64,000 bases of DNA, taken from positions 558,001 through 622,000 of the forward strand of contig JAUCEF010000018.1 in assembly GCA_033558025.1 (NCBI GenBank). The letters run 5' to 3'. Made by a program: the position numbers and the translations under genes. The stretch comes from Phytophthora sp. 'mugwort'. Taxonomy: Eukaryota; Oomycota; Peronosporomycetes; Peronosporales; Peronosporaceae. The notes beneath the pieces are model-generated. The model ran no database searches, was not told the DNA's origin, and was given only the letters and a program-made list of their open reading frames with translations. Shown in pieces: positions 1 through 9,830 of this stretch (its first letter is position 1; every line of letters starts with the position of its first letter).

Positions 1-205
1 GTGTGCCTGTCGCGGTTAACCCAACACTGACCGCCTCAATCTGGGGGTTGGTCGGATCGTTGTTTTTGATGCAAGGCGGCGCTCGATGCGCAACGTTGTC
101 AGCTGGAGACGGCAGCTGGCCGCGGCAACAAGCTAGTCAAGCTCCTGCTGGCTATTAACGAGCCATAACCATCTACAGGAGAGCAGAGATTGCGGAGCAA
201 AGACG

Positions 206-277
206 GGGCCTCACCGGGAATCGAACCCGGGACCTCTCGCACCCGAAGCGAGAATCATACCACTAGACCACGAGGCC
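206..277 (-). tRNA. tRNA-Pro (CGG), array copy 1
   Basis: The minus strand folds as a 72-nt cloverleaf. A 7-bp acceptor stem (GGCCTCG with TGAGGCC, one G-U) is followed by a C discriminator. The anticodon arm is CTCGC-TTCGGGT-GCGAG, giving anticodon CGG (Pro). The T-arm is CCGGG-TTCGATT-CCCGG. A-box and B-box promoter elements are intact and there is no intron. No run of four or more T follows within the visible downstream sequence. Confidence 0.96.
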
Positions 278-745
278 ACACCAAACAGATCAAACCGCAT
301 GCATAATCAAAACGCCTGCTAGAAAGCCAACGCACGGTATACACCTAGCGCAGCTCCCATGGCACGCACTTCTCTCTACGATACCGCCTCATACGCTTCG
401 TTATGGCACAGCACCAAAACCGACGCCACTGTGGATGCCCAAACATGCCTATCTGGTGTCCTCTTTTCCGCTGCAGCCACAACGCTGCTGGTCGGCTGCC
501 GTGCTGAACAGACTCTCGAGGCTGTGGATGTTGGCTTCCGGTGTGCCTGTCGCGGTTAACCCAACACTGACCGCCTCAATCTGGGGGTTGGTCGGATCGT
601 TGTTTTTGATGCAAGGCGGCGCTCGATGCGCAACGTTGTCAGCTGGAGACGGCAGCTGGCCGCGGCAACAAGCTAGTCAAGCTCCTGCTGGCTATTAACG
701 AGCCATAACCATTTACAGGAGAGCAGAGATTGCGGAGCAAAGACG

Positions 746-817
746 GGGCCTCACCGGGAATCGAACCCGGGACCTCTCGCACCCGAAGCGAGAATCATAC
801 CACTAGACCACGAGGCC
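746..817 (-). tRNA. tRNA-Pro (CGG), array copy 2
   Basis: Sequence identical to copy 1. This unit alone has T instead of C at 713 in the 3' flank. The first run of four T downstream on the transcribed strand lies at 416-419, about 327 nt away, inside the next unit. Confidence 0.96.
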
Positions 818-1285
818 ACACCAAACAGATCAAACCGCATGCATAATCAAAACGCCTGCTAGAAAGCCAACGCACGGTATACACCTAGCGCAGCTCCCAT
901 GGCACGCACTTCTCTCTACGATACCGCCTCATACGCTTCGTTATGGCACAGCACCAAAACCGACGCCACTGTGGATGCCCAAACATGCCTATCTGGTGTC
1001 CTCTTTTCCGCTGCAGCCACAACGCTGCTGGTCGGCTGCCGTGCTGAACAGACTCTCGAGGCTGTGGATGTTGGCTTCCGGTGTGCCTGTCGCGGTTAAC
1101 CCAACACTGACCGCCTCAATCTGGGGGTTGGTCGGATCGTTGTTTTTGATGCAAGGCGGCGCTCGATGCGCAACGTTGTCAGCTGGAGACGGCAGCTGGC
1201 CGCGGCAACAAGCTAGTCAAGCTCCTGCTGGCTATTAACGAGCCATAACCATCTACAGGAGAGCAGAGATTGCGGAGCAAAGACG

Positions 1286-1357
1286 GGGCCTCACCGGGAA
1301 TCGAACCCGGGACCTCTCGCACCCGAAGCGAGAATCATACCACTAGACCACGAGGCC
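1286..1357 (-). tRNA. tRNA-Pro (CGG), array copy 3
   Basis: Identical 72-nt gene one 540-bp period from copy 2, with the same flanks and anticodon CGG. Confidence 0.96.
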
Positions 1358-1825
1358 ACACCAAACAGATCAAACCGCATGCATAATCAAAACGCCTGCT
1401 AGAAAGCCAACGCACGGTATACACCTAGCGCAGCTCCCATGGCACGCACTTCTCTCTACGATACCGCCTCATACGCTTCGTTATGGCACAGCACCAAAAC
1501 CGACGCCACTGTGGATGCCCAAACATGCCTATCTGGTGTCCTCTTTTCCGCTGCAGCCACAACGCTGCTGGTCGGCTGCCGTGCTGAACAGACTCTCGAG
1601 GCTGTGGATGTTGGCTTCCGGTGTGCCTGTCGCGGTTAACCCAACACTGACCGCCTCAATCTGGGGGTTGGTCGGATCGTTGTTTTTGATGCAAGGCGGC
1701 GCTCGATGCGCAACGTTGTCAGCTGGAGACGGCAGCTGGCCGCGGCAACAAGCTAGTCAAGCTCCTGCTGGCTATTAACGAGCCATAACCATCTACAGGA
1801 GAGCAGAGATTGCGGAGCAAAGACG

Positions 1826-1897
1826 GGGCCTCACCGGGAATCGAACCCGGGACCTCTCGCACCCGAAGCGAGAATCATACCACTAGACCACGAGGCC
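1826..1897 (-). tRNA. tRNA-Pro (CGG), array copy 4
   Basis: Identical 72-nt gene with the same flanks and anticodon CGG. Confidence 0.96.
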
Positions 1898-2365
1898 ACA
1901 CCAAACAGATCAAACCGCATGCATAATCAAAACGCCTGCTAGAAAGCCAACGCACGGTATACACCTAGCGCAGCTCCCATGGCACGCACTTCTCTCTACG
2001 ATACCGCCTCATACGCTTCGTTATGGCACAGCACCAAAACCGACGCCACTGTGGATGCCCAAACATGCCTATCTGGTGTCCTCTTTTCCGCTGCAGCCAC
2101 AACGCTGCTGGTCGGCTGCCGTGCTGAACAGACTCTCGAGGCTGTGGATGTTGGCTTCCGGTGTGCCTGTCGCGGTTAACCCAACACTGACCGCCTCAAT
2201 CTGGGGGTTGGTCGGATCGTTGTTTTTGATGCAAGGCGGCGCTCGATGCGCAACGTTGTCAGCTGGAGACGGCAGCTGGCCGCGGCAACAAGCTAGTCAA
2301 GCTCCTGCTGGCTATTAACGAGCCATAACCATCTACAGGAGAGCAGAGATTGCGGAGCAAAGACG

Positions 2366-2437
2366 GGGCCTCACCGGGAATCGAACCCGGGACCTCTCGC
2401 ACCCGAAGCGAGAATCATACCACTAGACCACGAGGCC
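2366..2437 (-). tRNA. tRNA-Pro (CGG), array copy 5
   Basis: Identical tRNA. The 5' flank carries G at 2481 where most units have A, a variant shared only with copy 10. Confidence 0.96.
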
Positions 2438-2905
2438 ACACCAAACAGATCAAACCGCATGCATAATCAAAACGCCTGCTGGAAAGCCAACGCACGGTAT
2501 ACACCTAGCGCAGCTCCCATGGCACGCACTTCTCTCTACGATACCGCCTCATACGCTTCGTTATGGCACAGCACCAAAACCGACGCCACTGTGGATGCCC
2601 AAACATGCCTATCTGGTGTCCTCTTTTCCGCTGCAGCCACAACGCTGCTGGTCGGCTGCCGTGCTGAACAGACTCTCGAGGCTGTGGATGTTGGCTTCCG
2701 GTGTGCCTGTCGCGGTTAACCCAACACTGACCGCCTCAATCTGGGGGTTGGTCGGATCGTTGTTTTTGATGCAAGGCGGCGCTCGATGCGCAACGTTGTC
2801 AGCTGGAGACGGCAGCTGGCCGCGGCAACAAGCTAGTCAAGCTCCTGCTGGCTATTAACGAGCCATAACCATCTACAGGAGAGCAGAGATTGCGGAGCAA
2901 AGACG

Positions 2906-2977
2906 GGGCCTCACCGGGAATCGAACCCGGGACCTCTCGCACCCGAAGCGAGAATCATACCACTAGACCACGAGGCC
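2906..2977 (-). tRNA. tRNA-Pro (CGG), array copy 6
   Basis: Identical 72-nt gene with consensus flanks. Confidence 0.96.
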
Positions 2978-3445
2978 ACACCAAACAGATCAAACCGCAT
3001 GCATAATCAAAACGCCTGCTAGAAAGCCAACGCACGGTATACACCTAGCGCAGCTCCCATGGCACGCACTTCTCTCTACGATACCGCCTCATACGCTTCG
3101 TTATGGCACAGCACCAAAACCGACGCCACTGTGGATGCCCAAACATGCCTATCTGGTGTCCTCTTTTCCGCTGCAGCCACAACGCTGCTGGTCGGCTGCC
3201 GTGCTGAACAGACTCTCGAGGCTGTGGATGTTGGCTTCCGGTGTGCCTGTCGCGGTTAACCCAACACTGACCGCCTCAATCTGGGGGTTGGTCGGATCGT
3301 TGTTTTTGATGCAAGGCGGCGCTCGATGCGCAACGTTGTCAGCTGGAGACGGCAGCTGGCCGCGGCAACAAGCTAGTCAAGCTCCTGCTGGCTATTAACG
3401 AGCCATAACCATCTACAGGAGAGCAGAGATTGCGGAGCAAAGACG

Positions 3446-3517
3446 GGGCCTCACCGGGAATCGAACCCGGGACCTCTCGCACCCGAAGCGAGAATCATAC
3501 CACTAGACCACGAGGCC
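3446..3517 (-). tRNA. tRNA-Pro (CGG), array copy 7
   Basis: Identical 72-nt gene with consensus flanks. Confidence 0.96.
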
Positions 3518-3985
3518 ACACCAAACAGATCAAACCGCATGCATAATCAAAACGCCTGCTAGAAAGCCAACGCACGGTATACACCTAGCGCAGCTCCCAT
3601 GGCACGCACTTCTCTCTACGATACCGCCTCATACGCTTCGTTATGGCACAGCACCAAAACCGACGCCACTGTGGATGCCCAAACATGCCTATCTGGTGTC
3701 CTCTTTTCCGCTGCAGCCACAACGCTGCTGGTCGGCTGCCGTGCTGAACAGACTCTCGAGGCTGTGGATGTTGGCTTCCGGTGTGCCTGTCGCGGTTAAC
3801 CCAACACTGACCGCCTCAATCTGGGGGTTGGTCGGATCGTTGTTTTTGATGCAAGGCGGCGCTCGATGCGCAACGTTGTCAGCTGGAGACGGCAGCTGGC
3901 CGCGGCAACAAGCTAGTCAAGCTCCTGCTGGCTATTAACGAGCCATAACCATCTACAGGAGAGCAGAGATTGCGGAGCAAAGACG

Positions 3986-4057
3986 GGGCCTCACCGGGAA
4001 TCGAACCCGGGACCTCTCGCACCCGAAGCGAGAATCATACCACTAGACCACGAGGCC
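3986..4057 (-). tRNA. tRNA-Pro (CGG), array copy 8
   Basis: Identical tRNA. The 5' flank has a private variant (GCTGAAAAGCC) near 4097-4107. Confidence 0.96.
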
Positions 4058-4525
4058 ACACCAAACAGATCAAACCGCATGCATAATCAAAACGCCTGCT
4101 GAAAAGCCAACGCACGGTATACACCTAGCGCAGCTCCCATGGCACGCACTTCTCTCTACGATACCGCCTCATACGCTTCGTTATGGCACAGCACCAAAAC
4201 CGACGCCACTGTGGATGCCCAAACATGCCTATCTGGTGTCCTCTTTTCCGCTGCAGCCACAACGCTGCTGGTCGGCTGCCGTGCTGAACAGACTCTCGAG
4301 GCTGTGGATGTTGGCTTCCGGTGTGCCTGTCGCGGTTAACCCAACACTGACCGCCTCAATCTGGGGGTTGGTCGGATCGTTGTTTTTGATGCAAGGCGGC
4401 GCTCGATGCGCAACGTTGTCAGCTGGAGACGGCAGCTGGCCGCGGCAACAAGCTAGTCAAGCTCCTGCTGGCTATTAACGAGCCATAACCATCTACAGGA
4501 GAGCAGAGATTGCGGAGCAAAGACG

Positions 4526-4597
4526 GGGCCTCACCGGGAATCGAACCCGGGACCTCTCGCACCCGAAGCGAGAATCATACCACTAGACCACGAGGCC
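4526..4597 (-). tRNA. tRNA-Pro (CGG), array copy 9
   Basis: Identical tRNA. The 5' flank has a private C near 4623 (GCACAATC instead of GCATAATC). Confidence 0.96.
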
Positions 4598-5065
4598 ACA
4601 CCAAACAGATCAAACCGCATGCACAATCAAAACGCCTGCTAGAAAGCCAACGCACGGTATACACCTAGCGCAGCTCCCATGGCACGCACTTCTCTCTACG
4701 ATACCGCCTCATACGCTTCGTTATGGCACAGCACCAAAACCGACGCCACTGTGGATGCCCAAACATGCCTATCTGGTGTCCTCTTTTCCGCTGCAGCCAC
4801 AACGCTGCTGGTCGGCTGCCGTGCTGAACAGACTCTCGAGGCTGTGGATGTTGGCTTCCGGTGTGCCTGTCGCGGTTAACCCAACACTGACCGCCTCAAT
4901 CTGGGGGTTGGTCGGATCGTTGTTTTTGATGCAAGGCGGCGCTCGATGCGCAACGTTGTCAGCTGGAGACGGCAGCTGGCCGCGGCAACAAGCTAGTCAA
5001 GCTCCTGCTGGCTATTAACGAGCCATAACCATCTACAGGAGAGCAGAGATTGCGGAGCAAAGACG

Positions 5066-5137
5066 GGGCCTCACCGGGAATCGAACCCGGGACCTCTCGC
5101 ACCCGAAGCGAGAATCATACCACTAGACCACGAGGCC
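5066..5137 (-). tRNA. tRNA-Pro (CGG), array copy 10 (last)
   Basis: Identical tRNA in the last full unit. It shares the G variant at 5181 with copy 5. The next unit is cut at about 5547, before its tRNA would occur. Confidence 0.96.
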
Positions 5138-5547
5138 ACACCAAACAGATCAAACCGCATGCATAATCAAAACGCCTGCTGGAAAGCCAACGCACGGTAT
5201 ACACCTAGCGCAGCTCCCATGGCACGCACTTCTCTCTACGATACCGCCTCATACGCTTCGTTATGGCACAGCACCAAAACCGACGCCACTGTGGATGCCC
5301 AAACATGCCTATCTGGTGTCCTCTTTTCCGCTGCAGCCACAACGCTGCTGGTCGGCTGCCGTGCTGAACAGACTCTCGAGGCTGTGGATGTTGGCTTCCG
5401 GTGTGCCTGTCGCGGTTAACCCAACACTGACCGCCTCAATCTGGGGGTTGGTCGGATCGTTGTTTTTGATGCAAGGCGGCGCTCGATGCGCAACGTTGTC
5501 AGCTGGAGACGGCAGCTGGCCGCGGCAACAAGCTAGTCAAGCTCCTG

Positions 5548-6560
5548 TTGGCTCAGCTACAGCTAGAGGCACCTCGCGCACATCTTCAACAAGTCCGAGC
5601 GCACCCTGAATAACTGGATCACGTTGACCTACGAGGAGACCGGAGTTTTCCAGCGCGCTAAGCCCGCATCGGAAAGGGCATTTTGAGCTGACCATCGCGC
5701 ATGGCTGCTTCACTCTACGAAGAGCACCCACTTGCTTACCTGAACGAAGCGCAGGACGCCTTCACGCGCGCGTATCGCAACGCAATCTCAAAAATATCGG
5801 TTTGGCGCATCATCCACAAGGGTGGACTGACCTGAAAGGTGTTGGAGCGTCGGGCCGTGCACATCAAGGATCAAGACATCTTTTTAGCTTTACGGAAGAG
5901 CTCAGCCACGTGGACTGGAGCACCAGAATTTGGTATTCCTCGACGAGGTCTCCTTCGATAACCGGGGCATGATCCGTAAGCGTGGATACACTCTCAAGGG
6001 CAAGAAAGTTGCTATTCGGGGCGACTTTGAGAGAAAGCCACGGGTTTCGGTGCTGGCTTTCATTGGAGTCAATGGAATCATAGACTACTTCAACACCGAA
6101 GGGAATTTGATCGAATGGAGTCCACGCAGTGCTGCCAACAGTTTGTGTACTCTTCACGAGGACACGTTCGCCAGTATCCGGGTCCAAATTCGGTATGGAT
6201 CCTCGGCGGCGCTGCCATTCATCGTGACCCAGAGATTGTTCACTAACTTCGGTGTCGTTGTCATTTTCCTCTCAGCCTACTGCCCATTCTTCAACCCGAT
6301 AGAGTTCCTTTATGGGTATGTCAAGCGCTCGTTCCAGCGCCGCTACATCGAGTCAAGCAAGCGAGGCTTGCTGCCTTTTGTCGTCCAAGCATTTCGTCGC
6401 TTCGAGAGATTCAAGATGGGCAGAGTATTTGAGCACTGCGGCTGGCGAATCCAATGCTTCTTCGATCCTATTGGACCTCTATTGAGCGGAAAGCGAACGA
6501 CACCAGACCTCAATGCCGGCGAGTGCAACCACGATATTCTGGATTTAACGGCGATTATGG
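5548..6560 (+). pseudogene. IS630/Tc1-mariner-type DDE transposase, decayed
   Basis: Reading across frames gives a helix-turn-helix segment (FNKSERTLNNW, near 5585), then a linker (YEEHPLAYLNEAQDAFTRA) and a DDE domain. The domain opens with VFLDEVSFDNRGM at about 5930, which carries the first catalytic Asp, and includes the block FFNPIEFLYGYVKR near 6290-6330. The second Asp block reads WILGGAAIHR, so the usual Asp is Gly, and frameshifts or stops lie at about 5680, 5830, 6130 and 6235. This is the DDE_3 family common in oomycete genomes. Its 5' end abuts the tRNA-Pro array and seems truncated there. No terminal repeats were identified. It is not functional. Confidence 0.85.
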
Positions 6561-6639
6561 CTGAGGCGTATATAAACTCAACCATGCACCACTTGTTACT
6601 TCTGATTTCATCAGCTGTTGGTTGGTCTTCTTGAATCTG

Positions 6640-8000
6640 ATGACTGTCACCCACACGGGAAGCGTACACATGAACTACGACCACCCACTTCAACGGCATG
6701 GACAACGTCGTTGACGTTCACGAGCTCGACCAATGGATCCGGCACTGTGCTAGGGGGCGGAGGAGCCATGTCTCGAATAACCCCCTCGATGATGCTCCTG
6801 CGTGTCTTCAAGTTTTGCCTGTGTCTCCCTATGTGTTGGCCAAACGTCTACCAGTCACGGCGGGGATCCTCGTAGTCCGCCAAGGAGCCATTCACGCAGT
6901 CTAACGCCACATTTGCCGATCGCGCCACGTTTGACAGGTGCCGCTCGAGTGTCGAGTCGGATGGCCGAAGAGGTTCGCAACATAGTCAAGTGGCGGCTGT
7001 GCAACCGCTGCCTCCCAGTAGATCTGTTCCGGTTGGCCGCAACAATTTCACGAAGCGAAACTTCAGCCGTCGCACCTGCTCGGTCAGTCTGCTCCAGGCG
7101 AATGCACGCTTCTTTGAAAGCATTCAGATCTTGAGCCCGTGTTATAGCCACACCAAACTCGTAGATTAAGAGTGCCACAGTTTCACCACGCGTCCTTACT
7201 AGCCATCGATTCCACGCTTGGCTCAGACTTTGCTGTGTCCACAATGTGTTTCCTTACTTTGAGTTGCATCACCTTTGACCATTCGTCCACGTTGGGTAGC
7301 TCCGCAGACCAAACATCATCAGTCTTCACGGCTCCGCATTTCACGCGAGAGGCAAACTGGCCCCACAGCTTCTGAAGGTTTTCGCTGAATTAGCTGCCAT
7401 TCACAATGATGTCATCCAGCGTATTTCCCAGTGTATCACGCTGTCCGATGGTGGTCTTAACAATGGGTCGCACCACCAGTTGATCAATATGATCTTGTGT
7501 GGAAGCAGGAGCTGATCTTCTGTTGCTGTCTGCATCGGCGAACGCAGCGTTTCAGCTGGCTGGGGTGTGGCTTGCCCTGGCAGGCTCACTCGATGTAGTA
7601 AGCGCCCTCCGCGCACCACGCTCTGTCGACTCAGCAGGTTTACTTCATGGAGTGAACTCTCTCGATACTGTAGGTGACCTTGACACAGCAGACCCCCTTG
7701 CGACAGCGGGTCCACTTCATGCAGCGAGCTCTCTTGATATAGCGGGTAATCTTCGAGCATCGAGCCCTCTCCACGCAGCTGAGATCCTTCAGGCAGCGAG
7801 CTCTCACCGTGCGTCTGGTAGGCTTGAGGCAGCAGACTACCTTGGCGCAGCGGGACCTCTTCATGTAGCAGGTGCTCCTCGGGCGGCGAATCTCCTGCAC
7901 GCTGCGAGTCCTCTTGAAGCAGCAGATGCTCGTAAGTCAGCGAACCTTTTAGTGCAGAAGCCCCGGAGCCAGTGGGCGCTCTTCATGCCGCGTGATCGCT
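6640..8000 (-). pseudogene. Unidentified decayed coding relic
   Basis: On the minus strand, coding-like stretches change frame repeatedly. One runs from about 7525 to 7180 and includes QLVVRPIVKTTIGQRDTLG and LWGQFASRVKCGAVKTDDVW. The next runs from about 7244 to 6860 and includes ALLIYEFGVAITRAQDLN and VSLREIVAANRN. Stops and frameshifts separate them. Upstream on the same strand lies a leucine/glutamine-rich low-complexity frame overlapping the 18-bp repeat. I do not recognise the family. It resembles an old multi-copy gene or retroelement gag-like protein, but no catalytic motif is visible. Confidence 0.4.
7589..7948 (+). repeat. Degenerate 18-bp tandem repeat (hexapeptide coding)
   Basis: About 20 tandem 18-bp units, each variable but in register. 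On the plus strand they read as hexapeptides of the type L-x-A-A-x-x (LHAASS, LDIAGN, LEAADY, LGAAGP, LHAASP). The plus frame is open from 7499 to 8065 but begins with GTG, not ATG. The minus strand is also open across the block with a Leu/Gln/Glu-rich hexamer (SLHEVD, PLSQGG), so the coding strand is uncertain. The 18-bp register is kept while the bases diverge, which suggests it was once translated. Confidence 0.7.
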
Positions 8001-8311
8001 TAGAGCGGTGGGTCTCTCGAGGTAGCGGCCGGACAGGGCCAGGATATGGTACTGGGCGCGGATGACGGCGCGATCGGGCCGATCTTCCTCCCGTAAGTAG
8101 GATCTTGTGAGCGCTGGTCGGACGCCATAGCAAAGGAAACTCGCGAGTGCGGAAAGGGAAGCAGATTGCAGCTCACCTAGTAGTCGCCACATTTATTCTG
8201 TTTTGCAGTCTGGTCGATTCGCTTGGCGATTTCGCTCGATTGGATCAATTGTGTTCGGAAAGCTCGAGTAGAACTCGCAATACCCCACCTGATCAAAACC
8301 AACAAAAAGTG

Positions 8312-8384
8312 TGTCAACGGCCGGGTTCGAACCGGCGACCTTCTGCGTGTAAAGCAGACGTGATAACCACTACACTACGTCGAC
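8312..8384 (-). tRNA. tRNA-Val (TAC), copy 1
   Basis: A 73-nt cloverleaf with acceptor GTCGACG paired with CGTTGAC, discriminator A, anticodon arm CTGCT-TTACACG-CAG giving TAC (Val), and T-arm GCCGG-TTCGAAC-CCGGC. A run of five T follows directly (AAAAA at about 8303-8308 on the plus strand). It looks like a complete, expressible gene. The same gene recurs at 22489 and 53125. Confidence 0.95.
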
Positions 8385-8399
8385 GATTACACTTCTAAA

Positions 8400-8680
8400 C
8401 TAATGAATTATTTACAAAAAAACGTATCATGAAACGATAATTCAGCGACCATGTCCATTTGTCACGATCGCCTGTATGTATATATGTAGCTGACAATGTA
8501 CACATTGCGGTCCAAGAGGTCCGATACCTCATCAGCTGCAGCTGCCATGCTGCTTCGCCACTATGACCGCTACCCGAAGTCACGCACGCCAACCACGCCC
8601 TACCGCGCATGCATGTCCTACCGGTGATGAGGCGGCTGGACCCGAGAATGTCCACCACTTCAAAACCGCTGAAGTCCTGA
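8400..8680. other. Intergenic, nothing recognised
   Basis: AT-rich then mixed sequence between tRNA-Val and the C-rich block. The short frames here have no recognisable domains. Confidence 0.5.
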
Positions 8681-8689
8681 TGCCGGGAC

Positions 8690-8990
8690 GGTGGCTAGGC
8701 TTGGCTCCTGCAGCACAACTTGCCGCCCCCTCTCGTCGCTCCCTCTCGCCGCCATCCTGTCGCCGTCCTCCCGGCGCCGCCAACTGCTCCGACCTCTTGC
8801 TCCCGCTCCCTGCTTTCGCCGTCCGCCACCACCGTCCCATCACCGCCTCCAGCCTCCGTACTCACGCCCTCCTGGTGACTTCCTTCAGCCCCCTGCCGTT
8901 GCCGCCTCCTGGAGCCGCTATCGCGGCCCGCGCTTTCACCCGCTTGCCCTGTCGATGCCACCCTTCCAGCGCTGTTGCGCCTGTCTTTTA
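8690..8990. other. Strongly C-skewed GC-rich tract
   Basis: About 300 bp rich in C and poor in A on the plus strand, dominated by CCG/CTC/CGC trimers. All forward frames are open by composition and read Pro/Ser/Arg/Ala, so the frames are not evidence of coding. The composition resembles the GC-rich stretch before the LINE ORF1 at 29090-29340, so it could be an orphan LINE 5' region. I see no motif that proves this. Confidence 0.35.
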
Positions 8991-8999
8991 AATGTGCAA

Positions 9000-9830
9000 A
9001 AGTTAAGTGTGACCCATATATCCGAATGCATAAATGAATATATTTGTATTCAGAGTTTGCAATCCATGATGTACCATAATTTGGTACTAGTCAGATAGGT
9101 CTGTCGATCGATATTTTATGGTATGGATGAATAAATTGTCACATCTCCGACCGTACTTAAGTGCGTCTCATACAAATGTCTTGTCACCCTCCGACTCGAC
9201 TATAATCTGATGGCCATACCCTGGGCAAATCATTACGCATACATTTCCCAAGATAACATCGTTGCCTCGTTTGCTTATTGGTCAGAGCATTGGGAAGGAT
9301 ATCACCGGCGAGCATGCCTGTGGTTTGCTACCACGTGCTCCGCACGCGGATGCAAACCCAGGACCTAGTTTGCCTTGTTGGTGAGCGGAGGCTTCGCGGG
9401 CGAGTCGTAGCTGGCTTAGGTACTATCACCAGCGATCACAGCGAGCCGTAAGGATTGGTTCAGGGACAGGTGAACCTAACAAGTGACGCCCCTCCAAAAG
9501 CACTGTATCTGTATAGGTCGGAGCCGGTCGGAGCGTCGGAGCATTTATGCTATCGTATAATGTCCACGCTATTCCGACCAAGACTAATCTATGAAAAAGT
9601 CTAACAGGTGGATCCACAAATGAGAGCGGATTAATTATGTATTTTTGTCCAACCATTTAGGCTTGTAAAACATTACAGTGTTCCTACCAAATCCGACCAT
9701 ATTTAGTTGGAATATCCGAGAATATTTACAAATGAATACAAAGCATCATATAATTCCAAATTCTAAACTTATCCCGAAGTTTCCGACCTCGTTAGCCATT
9801 CACAGTAAGAAGCAGTCTGCAATGGAGTCA
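9000..9830. other. AT-rich flank upstream of Crypton 1
   Basis: No reading frame with a recognisable product. It contains short TCCGACC-type motifs (near 9150, 9185, 9575 and 9695) that may belong to the flank of the Crypton element, but I could not define its end. Confidence 0.35.

Larger units (their letters stand above)
1..5547. repeat. Tandem array of 540-bp unit carrying tRNA-Pro(CGG)
   Basis: The sequence repeats with an exact 540-bp period for a little over ten units. Only isolated substitutions are seen, for example at 713, 2481, 4101-4102, 4623 and 5181. The window opens inside a unit, so the array extends further left. It ends near 5547, where the sequence changes to a decayed transposase. 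Each unit holds one minus-strand tRNA-Pro gene and about 468 bp of spacer. The 66- and 87-residue frames repeated in each spacer have no recognisable domain and I do not regard them as genes. Near-identity implies recent amplification or ongoing homogenisation, as in rDNA-like arrays. Confidence 0.97.

Noticed and set aside
359..698. 66- and 87-residue frames repeated in every 540-bp unit
   Set aside because: They recur only because the unit recurs. They overlap each other, have no domain, and the decayed unit at 50640 does not keep them.
7589..7948. CRISPR-like array
   Set aside because: The 18-bp units are contiguous, diverged and without unique spacers, so this is a protein-type tandem repeat in a eukaryotic context.
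8563..9098. Overlapping 142-, 135- and 88-residue frames in the C-rich tract
   Set aside because: All frames are open because of base composition. Residue content is Pro/Ser/Arg/Ala with no domain.
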